Shown: positions 8,251-17,174, counted from the stretch's first letter. The stretch: DNA of 64,000 nt from CAZECR01 sp964510495 (GCA_964510495.1 CAZECR010000002.1:16302-80301); one strand, 5' to 3'. Program-made: numbers and translations. The notes: a model not told the origin generated them from the letters alone.

Positions 8251-8523
8251 ATGTCCCATAAGAAAGCCGGTGGTTCTACAGACCTGGGCCGCGATTCGCG
8301 AGCCCAGCGACTCGGTATTAAGCTCCACCAAGGTCAAGCTGCTAAAACTGGCATGATCATCGTTCGCCAGCGAGGCACCCGCATCCACCCTGGAAAAAAT
8401 GTTAAAAAAGGCAGTGACGACACCTTGTTCGCAGCTGCTCCAGGAAAAGTCGCCTTTACTTCTCGAAAACGCCGTCGCTTTGATGGTAGTCTCAAATTAA
8501 GCAAATTTGTCAGCGTTGTCTAA
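8251..8523 (+). CDS. rpmA: 50S ribosomal protein L27
   Basis: The 90-residue protein begins MSHKKAGGSTDLGRDSRAQR and continues with GQAAKTGMIIVRQRGTRIHPG, the signature of L27. The N-terminal tail reaches toward the peptidyl-transferase centre. Its start lacks the cleavable leader found in Firmicutes. It is transcribed alone, rightward, between its own promoter (8179-8208) and a perfect terminator hairpin (8526-8566). Its usual neighbour rplU (L21) is not present in the window. Length and sequence are normal for the family. Confidence 0.98.
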   Translation: MSHKKAGGSTDLGRDSRAQRLGIKLHQGQAAKTGMIIVRQRGTRIHPGKNVKKGSDDTLFAAAPGKVAFTSRKRRRFDGSLKLSKFVSVV

Positions 8524-8525
8524 AA

Positions 8526-8566
8526 ACAATAAAAAAAGCGACCTTAATGGTCGCTTTTTTTATTGT
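8526..8566. terminator. Bidirectional intrinsic terminator between rpmA and the epimerase gene
   Basis: Two perfect 18 bp arms (8526-8543 and 8549-8566) enclose a 5-base loop. The core GCGACC/GGTCGC stem is flanked by A7 and T7, so it can end transcription from both sides, as suits the convergent genes at 8523 and 8598. Confidence 0.92.
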
Positions 8567-8597
8567 TCATTTTAAATTCCGAATTGAAGACTCTTGA

Positions 8598-9512
8598 TTA
8601 TACCAGGCCAGCATCTTTTTTTAACCGAGCAACACCTTCGACAAGTTTAATAGTCGGCTTCCATCCAAGCAGGCGCTCGGCCTTGCTGTTATCAGCATGG
8701 GTATACGGCATTTCACCAGCGAGTGCCGGTACAAAGACCGTTTCTCCGCCAATAAGTTTAGCCAGCTCATTAACTGAATGCGGGTCACCATTACCAACAT
8801 TGATCACTTCCCCTTTGCCGACGGTATCTTTCGTCATAGCGGCAATATTGGCTTTTACAACATCGCTTACATGAGTGTAGTCACGGTACATTTCCCCGTC
8901 GCCCCTAACAGTGAGCGGCTTGCCTTCCTGACGTAGTTTTATAAAGCGACCAATAACAAGCGCGTACGCCCCTTCAGGATCAAAATACGGTCCATACACA
9001 TTAAAATAACACAGGGCAACTGTTTCGAGGCCGTAGAGTTCAGAAAAGATACGGCAATATTCTTCACCAATAAGTTTATGAAGCGCATACGGGCTCAGCG
9101 GTTTTTTAAGTACCCCGTCTTCTTTAAATGCTCCTGGAGGCTGGATACCATACGCCGCAGACGAAGTAGCAAACACGACACGCTTTACTCCAGTGTCTCG
9201 TGCGGCGATAAGCACGTTCAAAGTACCATTAACATTAACATCATGTGTTTCGATCGGATTTTCTACTGAAAAAATAACTCGAGGCAACGCTGCCAAGTGA
9301 AAAATACCCTCTACTCCAGCACAAGCTACTTTGAGCGCAGCAAGGTCGCGAATATCGCCGGTAATATATTCGGCTCCCGGTAAAATCCGGTCAGCTTTTT
9401 TCCCACCAGCATAATTATCAAAAACTTTTACGGTGTTGCCCGCTTCGAGGAGCGCCTTCACCAAATTTGTCCCAATAAATCCAGCGCCGCCAGTAACAAG
9501 ATAGGTAGCCAT
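8598..9512 (-). CDS. NAD-dependent epimerase, UDP-glucose/GlcNAc 4-epimerase type
   Basis: The 304-residue extended SDR has VTGGAGFIGTNLV, FHLAALPRV, an ATSSAAYG Ser site, SPYALHK (catalytic Tyr142 and Lys146) and FNVYGPYFDPEGAYALVIGRF. Such enzymes invert C4 of a UDP-hexose through a 4-keto intermediate, giving UDP-Gal or UDP-GalNAc (GalE/WbpP group). It follows the UDP-glucose dehydrogenase gene by 9 bp, so the pair could make UDP-GlcA and then UDP-GalA, or supply galactose and glucuronate in parallel. Which substrate is used cannot be read from the sequence. Confidence 0.85.
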   Translation of the reverse strand: MATYLVTGGAGFIGTNLVKALLEAGNTVKVFDNYAGGKKADRILPGAEYITGDIRDLAALKVACAGVEGIFHLAALPRVIFSVENPIETHDVNVNGTLNVLIAARDTGVKRVVFATSSAAYGIQPPGAFKEDGVLKKPLSPYALHKLIGEEYCRIFSELYGLETVALCYFNVYGPYFDPEGAYALVIGRFIKLRQEGKPLTVRGDGEMYRDYTHVSDVVKANIAAMTKDTVGKGEVINVGNGDPHSVNELAKLIGGETVFVPALAGEMPYTHADNSKAERLLGWKPTIKLVEGVARLKKDAGLV

Positions 9513-9521
9513 AGTAGTTAA

Positions 9522-10928
9522 TTATTTCTTACCTTTAATAAAAGGTGAGCCAACGGTAATGAGATCAAATCCTTGCTCCTGTAAAGCTTCCATTTGACTC
9601 ACAAGCATGCGTCGCCCATCCATGATCAGATACGGCGCTACCACTGTTTCTCGAAGAATAGTGGCGAGGCCTTTAAACTGAATCCAATCTGTACAGATAA
9701 TTGCCGCATTTGTGCCATCGACAGCTTCTTGCTCGGAAGAAGCATAGGTAAGTCTCGAATAAAGCTCGTTGCGATCAGTTCGGAAATATTTTTTACATTC
9801 TTCCATGGCTGCCGGATCATAGATTTTAATTTCGGCTACGCCCGCTCCGAGGAGCTGTTGAATGATACCAATCGCTCCGGAATTCCGGATATCATTCGTA
9901 TCATATTTAAAAGCCACACCGAGAAGAGCGACTTTTTTACCAGACCATTCAAAATGAGCTTCGGTTTCAGCTCGACCAAAAAAATGATCACGCTGAAAAA
10001 CATTAGCTTCCAAGGTTGAACGAACAAGATTAGCGTGTGTTCCAGCTTGTTCGAGCTGGTGGGCCAAGGAACCAGCATCTTTAATAAAACAACTACCCCC
10101 GCAATAAAGACTATCGTAAAGACCCCATTTTCCAATACGTGGGTCTGCTACAATAATTTTGCGCACCTGTTCGTAAGCAACATTCGGGAAATATTCGCAC
10201 GTGCGCCCAATCACATCGTAGGTCGTAACAACTTTATTAAACAAAACATAGTTAGCTAGAAGTTTTGAACAGGCTGCTTCGTACGGATTTACTTCAAAAT
10301 AACTTATACCGGTTGCATCATAAAATCGGCGGTATACTTGACGCATTACTTCAAAATCTTCTTCACTATGAGCACCAACAACCACACGATCTGGGTGGAT
10401 AGAATCCTGAATTGCTCTACCCTCTACTAAAAATTCAGGGTTAGCTACAATACCAAAATTTTTGACCCCTTGATGCGTAAACAAATCGTTTGTGTAATCG
10501 ATCATTCTGATAGGTACCGTGCTCTTATTGATTACCACCAAATGTCGTGTCTGCGCTCCGCCGTCACGAGCGGCCAGAAGCGGCCCAATCATTGAAACTG
10601 CGTTCTCATAATACGACAAATCGGATTCACCTGCCGCCCCTTCCTTTTCAGGAGTTGGAAGGCACATAAAAACTGCGTCCACAGTTTCGATAAAAGTTGC
10701 TAAATCGGCACTGCTTGTAGTAAAGCTAATACGCTCCCGATTCCGGATAAGCAGTTCGGCCAATCCTTGTTCGTGCAGCGCTGACTGGATAATATTAGGA
10801 TCATTACTCGATAATTTGGCAATTTTTTGCTCATCGATATCGTAGACTAAAACAGTGTGGCCAGAATCAGCTGAAACAGCTGCTGAGCAAGCTCCTACAA
10901 AACCACCACCGACATAGAGAATTTTCAT
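9522..10928 (-). CDS. ugd: UDP-glucose 6-dehydrogenase
   Basis: The 468-residue protein has an N-terminal dinucleotide loop (YVGGGFVGA), INKSTVPI near 134, NPEFLVEGRAIQD near 163, a central EAACSKLLANY helix with the conserved Lys222, and GGSCFIKD with the catalytic Cys280. The C-terminal domain contains LLGVAFKYDTNDIRNS. It would oxidise UDP-glucose twice to UDP-glucuronate with NAD. Its length is nearer to animal-type UGDH than to the short bacterial form. It is the first gene after a promoter at 10974-11002 and is followed by the 4-epimerase. GDP-mannose dehydrogenase is the main alternative but fits less well. Confidence 0.88.
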   Translation of the reverse strand: MKILYVGGGFVGACSAAVSADSGHTVLVYDIDEQKIAKLSSNDPNIIQSALHEQGLAELLIRNRERISFTTSSADLATFIETVDAVFMCLPTPEKEGAAGESDLSYYENAVSMIGPLLAARDGGAQTRHLVVINKSTVPIRMIDYTNDLFTHQGVKNFGIVANPEFLVEGRAIQDSIHPDRVVVGAHSEEDFEVMRQVYRRFYDATGISYFEVNPYEAACSKLLANYVLFNKVVTTYDVIGRTCEYFPNVAYEQVRKIIVADPRIGKWGLYDSLYCGGSCFIKDAGSLAHQLEQAGTHANLVRSTLEANVFQRDHFFGRAETEAHFEWSGKKVALLGVAFKYDTNDIRNSGAIGIIQQLLGAGVAEIKIYDPAAMEECKKYFRTDRNELYSRLTYASSEQEAVDGTNAAIICTDWIQFKGLATILRETVVAPYLIMDGRRMLVSQMEALQEQGFDLITVGSPFIKGKK

Positions 10929-10973
10929 ATATAACCTGTAAGTTACCGTACTAATCTGTTGTGAATAAAGCCC

Positions 10974-11002
10974 ATACTATCATGGAGTTACGAGCGAGTA
11001 AA
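10974..11002 (-). promoter_or_regulatory. Promoter for the ugd-epimerase pair
   Basis: Leftward TTTACT (11002-10997), a 17 bp spacer and TAGTAT (10979-10974) lie about 46 bp before the ugd start, in a 104 bp gap that otherwise shows nothing. Confidence 0.5.
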
Positions 11003-11032
11003 CTACAAAAGTGAATAAAACGTACGAATATT

Positions 11033-11773
11033 TTATTGTAATATTTTGCGAATTATTAAATCTTCGCGTGAGTTTGCAAAGGGCAAGGCCTTGTTTTGTT
11101 CAAGAAAAGTATATCGTATATTCTGAAATTGTTTAAGTATTTCGACTAGTTCATCTCGAGTATAATTTCTTGTTTTATTACCACTGGAATCAATCTTTTT
11201 AAACCTCAAGAAAAGCTCGGTAACGAGACGTTTCAGATAGTATTTTTGATTTAAAATAAAATTTTTGAGTGGAAATTTTTTACGTTCTTCCAGACTTTGA
11301 GAATATTTTTCAGAAAGTGGAATGTCACCAATACAAATAACGCCACCATCCTTAACACTACGAAGAAGTTTACCAACAAACTCTTTAAATTGCTCCGGAC
11401 TTTCCAGATACATTGCCATCTGATAGCAGACAATTTTGTCAAAACGCTCGGTAAACGGAAATTCATCAATGGTGAAATTAAAAACACTGTAGGTAATATT
11501 GGTATAATGCTTTAATTTTCTTTGTGCTGCAGCAATCGCTTTGTCCGCACCGTCAGCAAGTGTAAGCGCTTTAACCCGAGGAGCAATATGTTGGGCAATC
11601 TCTCCGGTCCCACCGCCGAGATCTAGAACGGTATCCTCAGCACTAAAATGAAGCTTGCCGTCCAGATCCTTGAAAATATCAAACGTATAATTTTTTAACG
11701 AAAAATAACGACCCGAAGCCATTCGGGATGATGTTTTTTCTCCAAGTTTATTATAATAATCAAGTGTCGCCAT
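11033..11773 (-). CDS. Class I SAM-dependent methyltransferase
   Basis: The 246-residue protein has the SAM-binding LDLGGGTGEIAQHI motif near residue 50, an acidic LADGAD after strand 2, and a KIVCYQMAMYLESPEQFKEF segment corresponding to motif post-I and II, followed by DGGVICIGDIPLSE. The remainder is basic and has no recognised domain. It is the last gene of the HTH-ABC-methyltransferase run and starts 9 bp after the ABC transporter stop, so it may methylate the exported substrate or a glycan end. The substrate is unknown. Confidence 0.8.
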   Translation of the reverse strand: MATLDYYNKLGEKTSSRMASGRYFSLKNYTFDIFKDLDGKLHFSAEDTVLDLGGGTGEIAQHIAPRVKALTLADGADKAIAAAQRKLKHYTNITYSVFNFTIDEFPFTERFDKIVCYQMAMYLESPEQFKEFVGKLLRSVKDGGVICIGDIPLSEKYSQSLEERKKFPLKNFILNQKYYLKRLVTELFLRFKKIDSSGNKTRNYTRDELVEILKQFQNIRYTFLEQNKALPFANSREDLIIRKILQ

Positions 11774-11782
11774 AAACCTATA

Positions 11783-13603
11783 CTATACAGATATTGTATT
11801 TACTTTGTAAAAATAGGATTCTTTATCAGCTAACAGCGCTTTCGGCTCACCTGATTCCACAATCATACCTTCCTGCAAGACCAAAATTCGATCCGCACCC
11901 ATGACTGTCGACAAACGATGGGCGATCATAAAAACAGTAATCGTACCTTTAAGATTTTTAATAACTTCCTGAATTTGATACTCGGATTCATTATCAAGAG
12001 CGCTTGTAGCTTCATCAAGGATTAAAAATTCCGCTTTTTTCGCTAAGACCCGCGCAATAATAACACGCTGGCGCTGACCAGATGACAAAAGAACTCCCCG
12101 CTCTCCGATAACTGTTTTAAAACCTTGGGGGGTTTTTATTATAAAGTCATAAATATTAGCCTTCTTGGCCGCATCAATTATTTCTGATTCGGTAATTGAT
12201 TCGTTATAAAACCTGATATTATTCTCGATGGTATCGTTTATAAGATAAATATCTTGCGAAACATACCCAATCTTACTTCGCCATTCACTCAGATTAATTT
12301 CCGCACTATCAATGCCATCAAGTAAAATCTGACCGCTTGTTGGTTTAAAAAGACGAAGAATGAGGTCGACAGTCGTAGTTTTGCCACCCCCCGACGGACC
12401 AACCAAGCCGATTGTCTCACCTTTACCAATAGTAATATCTAACTGTTTTAAAATAGCTGATCGCTTTTTCACACTACTTTGGCTACCGTATTCAAAAGAT
12501 ACTTTTCTAAACTCAAGCGTTTTATTAAAATGGAATGGTTTGCCAGAGCGCCCTGATTCCGCGTGCTGGGCAGCTTCTGCTTGGTACTCCAACACGCTTT
12601 CGAGGAACGGTACACGCTCTATTACTGACTGAATGGTGGATTGGAGTTGTCCAACATACGTAAATATTCTTTGAATAAGGTAAATAGTCGCCGCTAAAGT
12701 TGCAAAATTAAAATTGGGCAACTTGTACGAAACAGCAAAAATAATACAAACGAAAATGAGTCCGACCGGCTCAATCAAACTAGTAATACTGCTACGAAGC
12801 AAGACCATCTTGAGCCTTTGACGGCTTAATTCCTCAAAGCTAACTTTAGCTTTTTGCATGAGCGCTTCCCCCACCCCCATCACCTTAACCGTTTTCATTC
12901 CAAGCGTGTTTTCATTCACAAAGTTTGAAACTGCTCGATTGGATTTTTCCGCCTCTCGTGAAATTGCGCGAGTCCAACGATAGATGGGTTTGGTAATAAC
13001 AAACGTCAAAAGGCCAAGCCCAATAGCAATGATGGTAATCCAAAAAGAAATATTTATGGCTACCAACAAATAAATCAGCAGGCTCGTGATAATTGAGGCG
13101 ATCATACTGATATTTTCAAGCAGCAGTGAATTCATCCGGACATTCGATACAAGAATTGTTTCAAGATATCCCAAGCGCTGGCCGAGAAGGTACCCCCAAT
13201 TGGCTTTAAATGTTGTTGAAAGGAGACTTGTCCGTGTAAGCTCTTCATAATCAGAACTAACCTTGGCACGCAGATAGTTACTAAGGATAAGCACTACAGC
13301 CCGTAAAAGAAACAAACAAAAAATAAAAATGAGTAGATACTTGAGGCTGAACGTGAGATTAAAAAAACCAAAAAAACGCTGGATCAAAACAGTGATACGA
13401 TCGTCTGGTGAGCCCGGCGTCTTAATAACGAGTGAGAACAAGGGAATGAGGGCATTGATCCCGATACCTTCGAGTATGCCGCCGCCAAAACCAAGAATCA
13501 TTAAAATGATGATGGCTTTTTTATAATTACCAAAACCTTTATATAAAAGTTTAAACAAAATATTCAGTGAACCAAATAACTTCATAAACTGTTTACTTAC
13601 CAT
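11783..13603 (-). CDS. ABC exporter half-transporter, fused permease and ATPase (MsbA-like)
   Basis: The 606-residue protein has an N-terminal membrane domain with six hydrophobic segments (roughly 30-60, 88-108, 165-185, 188-206, 270-295 and 300-320). The nucleotide-binding domain starts near residue 363: Walker A GPSGGGKTT near 402, an ISEEWRSKIGYVSQD-like Q-loop region (SEWRSKIGYVSQD), signature LSSGQRQR, Walker B EFLILDEATSALD and an IAHR switch. It would work as a homodimer exporting a lipid, lipid-linked glycan or peptide. Its neighbours are a methyltransferase and glycan genes, so a lipid-linked glycan is plausible. The start could be the second Met (residue 7). Confidence 0.9.
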   Translation of the reverse strand: MVSKQFMKLFGSLNILFKLLYKGFGNYKKAIIILMILGFGGGILEGIGINALIPLFSLVIKTPGSPDDRITVLIQRFFGFFNLTFSLKYLLIFIFCLFLLRAVVLILSNYLRAKVSSDYEELTRTSLLSTTFKANWGYLLGQRLGYLETILVSNVRMNSLLLENISMIASIITSLLIYLLVAINISFWITIIAIGLGLLTFVITKPIYRWTRAISREAEKSNRAVSNFVNENTLGMKTVKVMGVGEALMQKAKVSFEELSRQRLKMVLLRSSITSLIEPVGLIFVCIIFAVSYKLPNFNFATLAATIYLIQRIFTYVGQLQSTIQSVIERVPFLESVLEYQAEAAQHAESGRSGKPFHFNKTLEFRKVSFEYGSQSSVKKRSAILKQLDITIGKGETIGLVGPSGGGKTTTVDLILRLFKPTSGQILLDGIDSAEINLSEWRSKIGYVSQDIYLINDTIENNIRFYNESITESEIIDAAKKANIYDFIIKTPQGFKTVIGERGVLLSSGQRQRVIIARVLAKKAEFLILDEATSALDNESEYQIQEVIKNLKGTITVFMIAHRLSTVMGADRILVLQEGMIVESGEPKALLADKESYFYKVNTISV

Positions 13604-13648
13604 GTATTAATCGTTTTCACGACTTTGTTTTTTAAGTAAAAACAGGAT

Positions 13649-13843
13649 TTAGCGCTCTTTTTCAATCTCGGGCGAAAGCAAGCGAAGTATTTCTTTACCC
13701 AGAATACGGTACTGACGCCCAACCTTATTTGCCCGAAGTGAGCCTTTCTTGAGAAGACGTTTCATGGTGCTACTACTGATTTTAAGTATTTTTTGAGCCT
13801 CGCTCATTGTATAGACTGAATGAGGCAAAATTTCTTTTTCCAT
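13649..13843 (-). CDS. Small HTH (excisionase/MerR-like) DNA-binding protein
   Basis: The 64-residue protein reads as a single winged-HTH of the excisionase (helix_turn_helix_17) type: YTMSEAQKILKISSSTMKRLLKKG followed by a KVGRQYRI wing. It is the first gene of the ABC-methyltransferase run. A perfect 8 bp inverted repeat (13843-13850 and 13865-13872) covers both its start codon and the -10 box of its promoter, which suggests autorepression. No integrase or phage gene is near, so an excisionase role is unlikely. Confidence 0.75.
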   Translation of the reverse strand: MEKEILPHSVYTMSEAQKILKISSSTMKRLLKKGSLRANKVGRQYRILGKEILRLLSPEIEKER

Positions 13844-13872
13844 ACTCTACATATATATCTATTTGTAGAGTA
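13843..13872. promoter_or_regulatory. Probable operator (8 bp inverted repeat) for the HTH gene
   Basis: TACTCTAC (13843-13850) and GTAGAGTA (13865-13872) are perfect inverted arms with a 14 bp spacer. One arm touches the start codon and the other overlaps the -10 hexamer. Centre-to-centre spacing is 22 bp, about two helical turns, as a protein dimer would need. Confidence 0.5.
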
Positions 13873-13895
13873 CACTACGGTTCACAAGGTGTCAA
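13867..13895 (-). promoter_or_regulatory. Promoter for the HTH-ABC exporter-methyltransferase run
   Basis: Leftward TTGACA (13895-13890), a 17 bp spacer and TACTCT (13872-13867) lie just before the HTH start at 13843, leaving only a short leader. Confidence 0.6.
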
Positions 13896-13979
13896 TATTT
13901 TTTAACATTGTCATTATCAGATGTGTTATTACCAGTACACTAAAGAGTATTGAGGCTAAAAAGGGTGTGGGGCAACTTG

Positions 13980-14774
13980 CTATAATTTTTGCAGAGCTTC
14001 GACTATAGGAGTGTGCTTCGTTCCATTACTCATCACAAAACCGTACAGGTTGTGCGGATCAGGTTTATTAAAAACTAACGAATAACCCCGCGTGTCAGTC
14101 ACGATGCCCCCGGCTTCGGCAACGATAATTGCCCCGGCAGCGATATCCCACTCACCTGTCTTTGGACTCGGCGAAACGTATATATGAGCTCGTCCATTAG
14201 CTACTTCTATACTTTTGATGCCCGCGCTCCCCTTTTCGACTATCGTTAATCCGAGCGCCTTTGCCAAAGATACTTGCTCCTGTCCATTATGAAAACGACT
14301 CATGAGTATTTTCATTTTAGAAAATTCATCTTCTGATGAAACTACAACTCGCTGCACCTCTCCGCTTTGTTCGACAAATGCTCCTTCACCCCTCAATGCA
14401 TAGGTGAAACTTTTTTGAAGTGGATTATAGATAACGCCAAGAACAATTTCCTGGGCCTTCGCCAAAGCAATCATTACACAAAAATCACCTGTCTTTTCTA
14501 CAAAATCTTTGGTCCCATCCAATGGATCAACAATCCAAACATACTCAGTATCGAGGCGGCTCCGATCATCAACAGATTCTTCACTTAGAAACGCAAAAGA
14601 AGCGTTCGTTCTAAGAATGCCTTGTATAATTCTGTTTGCCTGCGTATCCACAGCGGTAGTAGGAAAAAGTTCCTGAGCAGAACCAGCTCGAACAGTTTTT
14701 TTATAATTCCGAACGATTTCTTCTCCAGCTAACTGTGCAGCCTGTTTAGCCTCTTCAAGACATTCACGAAGCAT
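13980..14774 (-). CDS. cysQ: 3'(2'),5'-bisphosphate nucleotidase, inositol monophosphatase family
   Basis: The 264-residue protein has metal site SEES (64-67), DPLDGTKDF (83-91) and EWDIAAGAIIVAEAGG near 210, the three signatures of the Li-sensitive phosphatase superfamily. FLSEESVDD and DPLDGTKDFV match CysQ better than SuhB. CysQ hydrolyses PAP left over after sulfotransfer from PAPS. Here it is the last gene of the long leftward run, while the PAPS-making genes lie at 36613-39360 on the other side of that run, so the two halves of the sulfation cycle flank the nonulosonate genes. An inositol or hexose phosphatase remains possible. Confidence 0.83.
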   Translation of the reverse strand: MLRECLEEAKQAAQLAGEEIVRNYKKTVRAGSAQELFPTTAVDTQANRIIQGILRTNASFAFLSEESVDDRSRLDTEYVWIVDPLDGTKDFVEKTGDFCVMIALAKAQEIVLGVIYNPLQKSFTYALRGEGAFVEQSGEVQRVVVSSEDEFSKMKILMSRFHNGQEQVSLAKALGLTIVEKGSAGIKSIEVANGRAHIYVSPSPKTGEWDIAAGAIIVAEAGGIVTDTRGYSLVFNKPDPHNLYGFVMSNGTKHTPIVEALQKL

Positions 14775-14777
14775 ACA

Positions 14778-15779
14778 CTATACTTGTACTTCCTTGCCGC
14801 TCTGATCAGCACTTTTCTTGAACGCCTGCAATATTTTAAGGACCGCCAGACCATCTTCACCTATTCCGTAGGGTTTTAATTTTCCGTCTAAACATCTCAC
14901 CACCGTATCTACGGAAGCGATGATCAAACTACGAGGTTTGCCTTCGCTTTTAATATTCTTCGATAATTCAAAATAGCCTTTGTAGTTAGCGTTCTTTACT
15001 TTTGATCGATACTGAACTTCAAACCCTAGATTCGTTACCCCAATCCAGCCTTTGTCGCCAAAGAGTGAAAAGCCAAAGTGACCATAATTCTTGGAAAGCG
15101 ACTGTAGCGTAGCGACAGCGCCATTTTTAAAAAACATCATGCCGTCAATATTGGGGTCATTCTCCTGAGATGACGTAGTCTCATTATACTTGGCAATTAC
15201 GCGCACCGGTTCGCCTAAAAACATTCGAAGCAAGTCAATCAAGTGTGTAGCCGCGTTAAAAAAACCATTATAGTAATTGGCAGTAGCCTGAAACGGCGCA
15301 CCTAAAAAACCTTTCTTAATTTTTTGACTCCAGTCATTCAGGAGCGGGTCATAACGACGTTGGTGGTTGATAAATAATACCGAATTACTTTTCTTACATG
15401 CAGCAATCATTTTCTCAGCTTCGGGAATCGTATAGGCAATTGGTTTTTCGCAAAGAATCGCCGACGTTTTATACCGAGCAGCCATGAGAACCAAATTGTA
15501 GTGCAAAGCAGTGGGCGTAGCAATTGAAACTACATCTGGTTTGATCTCTTTAAACATCTGTTCTGGGTCAGCAAAAAGTTGAACTTTGGGAAAGTTTTTT
15601 TTCAAAAACGCATGCCGCTCGATATTATTTTCAACCAAAGCAACGAGAGTCGTACGTTTATGTTTTTGGTACGCACCAGCATGCGTACCAGGCTGTACTG
15701 CCTTATTGTAGTTACCGACTGCCGCACCAATATTACCGCAACCGATGACCGCCGCTCGATACATTTTTTGTTTTGCCAT
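14778..15779 (-). CDS. Gfo/Idh/MocA family sugar oxidoreductase
   Basis: The 333-residue protein has an N-terminal Rossmann fold (AAVIGCGNIGAA), DVVSIATPT and the CEKPIAYT motif whose Lys is part of the active site. HQRRYDP and AATHLIDLLRMFLGEP (His in the catalytic DxxxH-like position) complete the family pattern. These enzymes oxidise or reduce a sugar ring carbon with NAD(P). It follows the GNAT gene by 3 bp. In comparable loci such enzymes make 3-keto or amino-sugar precursors with a DegT aminotransferase, which is also present here (18940-20259). The substrate is inferred only. Confidence 0.87.
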   Translation of the reverse strand: MAKQKMYRAAVIGCGNIGAAVGNYNKAVQPGTHAGAYQKHKRTTLVALVENNIERHAFLKKNFPKVQLFADPEQMFKEIKPDVVSIATPTALHYNLVLMAARYKTSAILCEKPIAYTIPEAEKMIAACKKSNSVLFINHQRRYDPLLNDWSQKIKKGFLGAPFQATANYYNGFFNAATHLIDLLRMFLGEPVRVIAKYNETTSSQENDPNIDGMMFFKNGAVATLQSLSKNYGHFGFSLFGDKGWIGVTNLGFEVQYRSKVKNANYKGYFELSKNIKSEGKPRSLIIASVDTVVRCLDGKLKPYGIGEDGLAVLKILQAFKKSADQSGKEVQV

Positions 15780-15782
15780 ATA

Positions 15783-16367
15783 TTAGTTTATTGAAAATTT
15801 TTCCGAGTATTTTTTAAATAAATCAGGATAATAATCCTTACGCAGCAGCGCCATATTTACACAGTCGTAATAACGACTATTTCTAAATAAATCATCCTTA
15901 AGAACGCCTTCATGCGCAAAGCCGGCTTTCTCATATGCCTTTACCGCCTTAATATTTTCTTCCATGACTCCTAAATACACTTTATTAAGTTGTAAACGGT
16001 CAAATCCATAATAGGTAATCAGTTCAACCGCTTCAGTACCAACACCTTTTCCCCAATATTCTTTTTCACCAATGATAATCCTCATTTCTGCTTTTCGAAC
16101 TACCATATCCATATCATAAAGGCCAACCAGACCGAGCGGCTTTTCCGTGGCACTATCCACCACCACAAAAACAACATGTTCTTCCGATCTAACTTGCGCT
16201 TCGAGAAGCGCTCTCGCCTGAAGTTCAGTCGTTGGGTAACGTCCAGTAACCATAAAATGAGTTACTTCCGGATCATTGAACCACTGGTGTACTTTTGCAG
16301 CATCTGTCTCCGGAGCATAGGGGCGGAGGTAGACTTGCGTACCTTTGAGAAAAGCTATATTTTGCAT
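15783..16367 (-). CDS. GNAT family N-acetyltransferase, RimJ/PseH-like
   Basis: The 194-residue protein has LRPYAPETDAAKVHQWFNDPEVTHFM at the start, as in RimJ/RimL/PseH proteins, and the acetyl-CoA loop KEYWGKGVGTEAV near residue 115, followed by NKVYLGVMEENIKAVKAYEKAGF. It probably acylates the amino group of a nucleotide-linked amino sugar. A second GNAT of this group lies in the same run at 26459-26995, so two different amino groups may be acylated. PseH-like N4-acetylation of the PseC product is a candidate role. Confidence 0.83.
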   Translation of the reverse strand: MQNIAFLKGTQVYLRPYAPETDAAKVHQWFNDPEVTHFMVTGRYPTTELQARALLEAQVRSEEHVVFVVVDSATEKPLGLVGLYDMDMVVRKAEMRIIIGEKEYWGKGVGTEAVELITYYGFDRLQLNKVYLGVMEENIKAVKAYEKAGFAHEGVLKDDLFRNSRYYDCVNMALLRKDYYPDLFKKYSEKFSIN

Positions 16368-16376
16368 AGATAAAAA

Positions 16377-17174
16377 CTATTGAATACTATTTTTTAATTC
16401 ACTCCACGCTTTACTCCGAATCCCTTGCACCATCGTTGTGTCGATCCATTTTTCATTTATCGCCGGGAGCTCAGGATGTGTCTGGTACAATTTCAAAATA
16501 TCCGGCCATGTAAATACCTCACCATCCCGGTGTAAAGCTTCAAAAATCTTAGCCACGAGATCCAAATCTTCCTGATAATCTACGGTAAGGCGAAAATCAG
16601 ATTGATCGTCCTGTTCATTAGCAACATTTACTATAGCAAATTTATCGGGATTCTCCATAATCGTCGTCGTAATCCACTCACGATACAAGGGATCGGTGAC
16701 CTCGCGGTTCAATCGTTCAAGTACCGCAAAGGACATAACCTCAACATCAAGGCCATCAGGAAAAGTTGGCGGCAAGACATTGCAAACATACTCCACCTCT
16801 TCTGCCTGACGATATGTCTGTACTAACTTATCAACAATTGCTGGATCAACCAAAGGACAGTCTCCGGTGATACGCACGATCGCGTCAGCGTTAAATTGCT
16901 TGGCTGTTTCGTAGATACGACTAACCAAATCAACTTCGCTCCCCCTAAAAACAGGTAGGCCGATCTTTTCTGCTAAAGCCGCCAAAGGGTCACAATCAAC
17001 GCCGGATGAAGTGCTAAAAACGACTTGATCAATTTCTTTGCAAAACGATAGACGGTAGTGTATCCACTCGATAAGCGTTCGCCCTGAGACGGTAAGAAGC
17101 GCCTTCCCTGGTAAACGAGTTGACCCCATGCGCGCCTGAATAATTGCCACGACTTTTTTTCTAGTATTGGGCAT
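16377..17174 (-). CDS. SpsF-type nucleotidyltransferase (cytidylyltransferase family)
   Basis: This GT-A-like nucleotidyltransferase of about 265 residues has IIQARMGSTRLPGKAL (nucleotide and sugar-1-P binding, with the RMGSxRLPGK signature), FRGSEVDLVSRIYE, IVRITGDCPLVDP (metal DxD-like site) and DFRLTVDYQEDL. SpsF/NeuA-like enzymes activate nonulosonic acids with CTP. I start it at ATG 17174; it overlaps the paralogue upstream by 14 bp. Its C-terminus (residues 225-265) goes past the usual SpsF end. Sugar and nucleotide specificity are inferred from the NeuB in the same run. Confidence 0.83.
   Translation of the reverse strand: MPNTRKKVVAIIQARMGSTRLPGKALLTVSGRTLIEWIHYRLSFCKEIDQVVFSTSSGVDCDPLAALAEKIGLPVFRGSEVDLVSRIYETAKQFNADAIVRITGDCPLVDPAIVDKLVQTYRQAEEVEYVCNVLPPTFPDGLDVEVMSFAVLERLNREVTDPLYREWITTTIMENPDKFAIVNVANEQDDQSDFRLTVDYQEDLDLVAKIFEALHRDGEVFTWPDILKLYQTHPELPAINEKWIDTTMVQGIRSKAWSELKNSIQ

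Noticed and set aside
13649..13843. Excisionase of a mobile element
   Set aside because: No integrase, attachment-site repeats or phage genes are seen nearby; the operator and exporter context fit a local regulator better.
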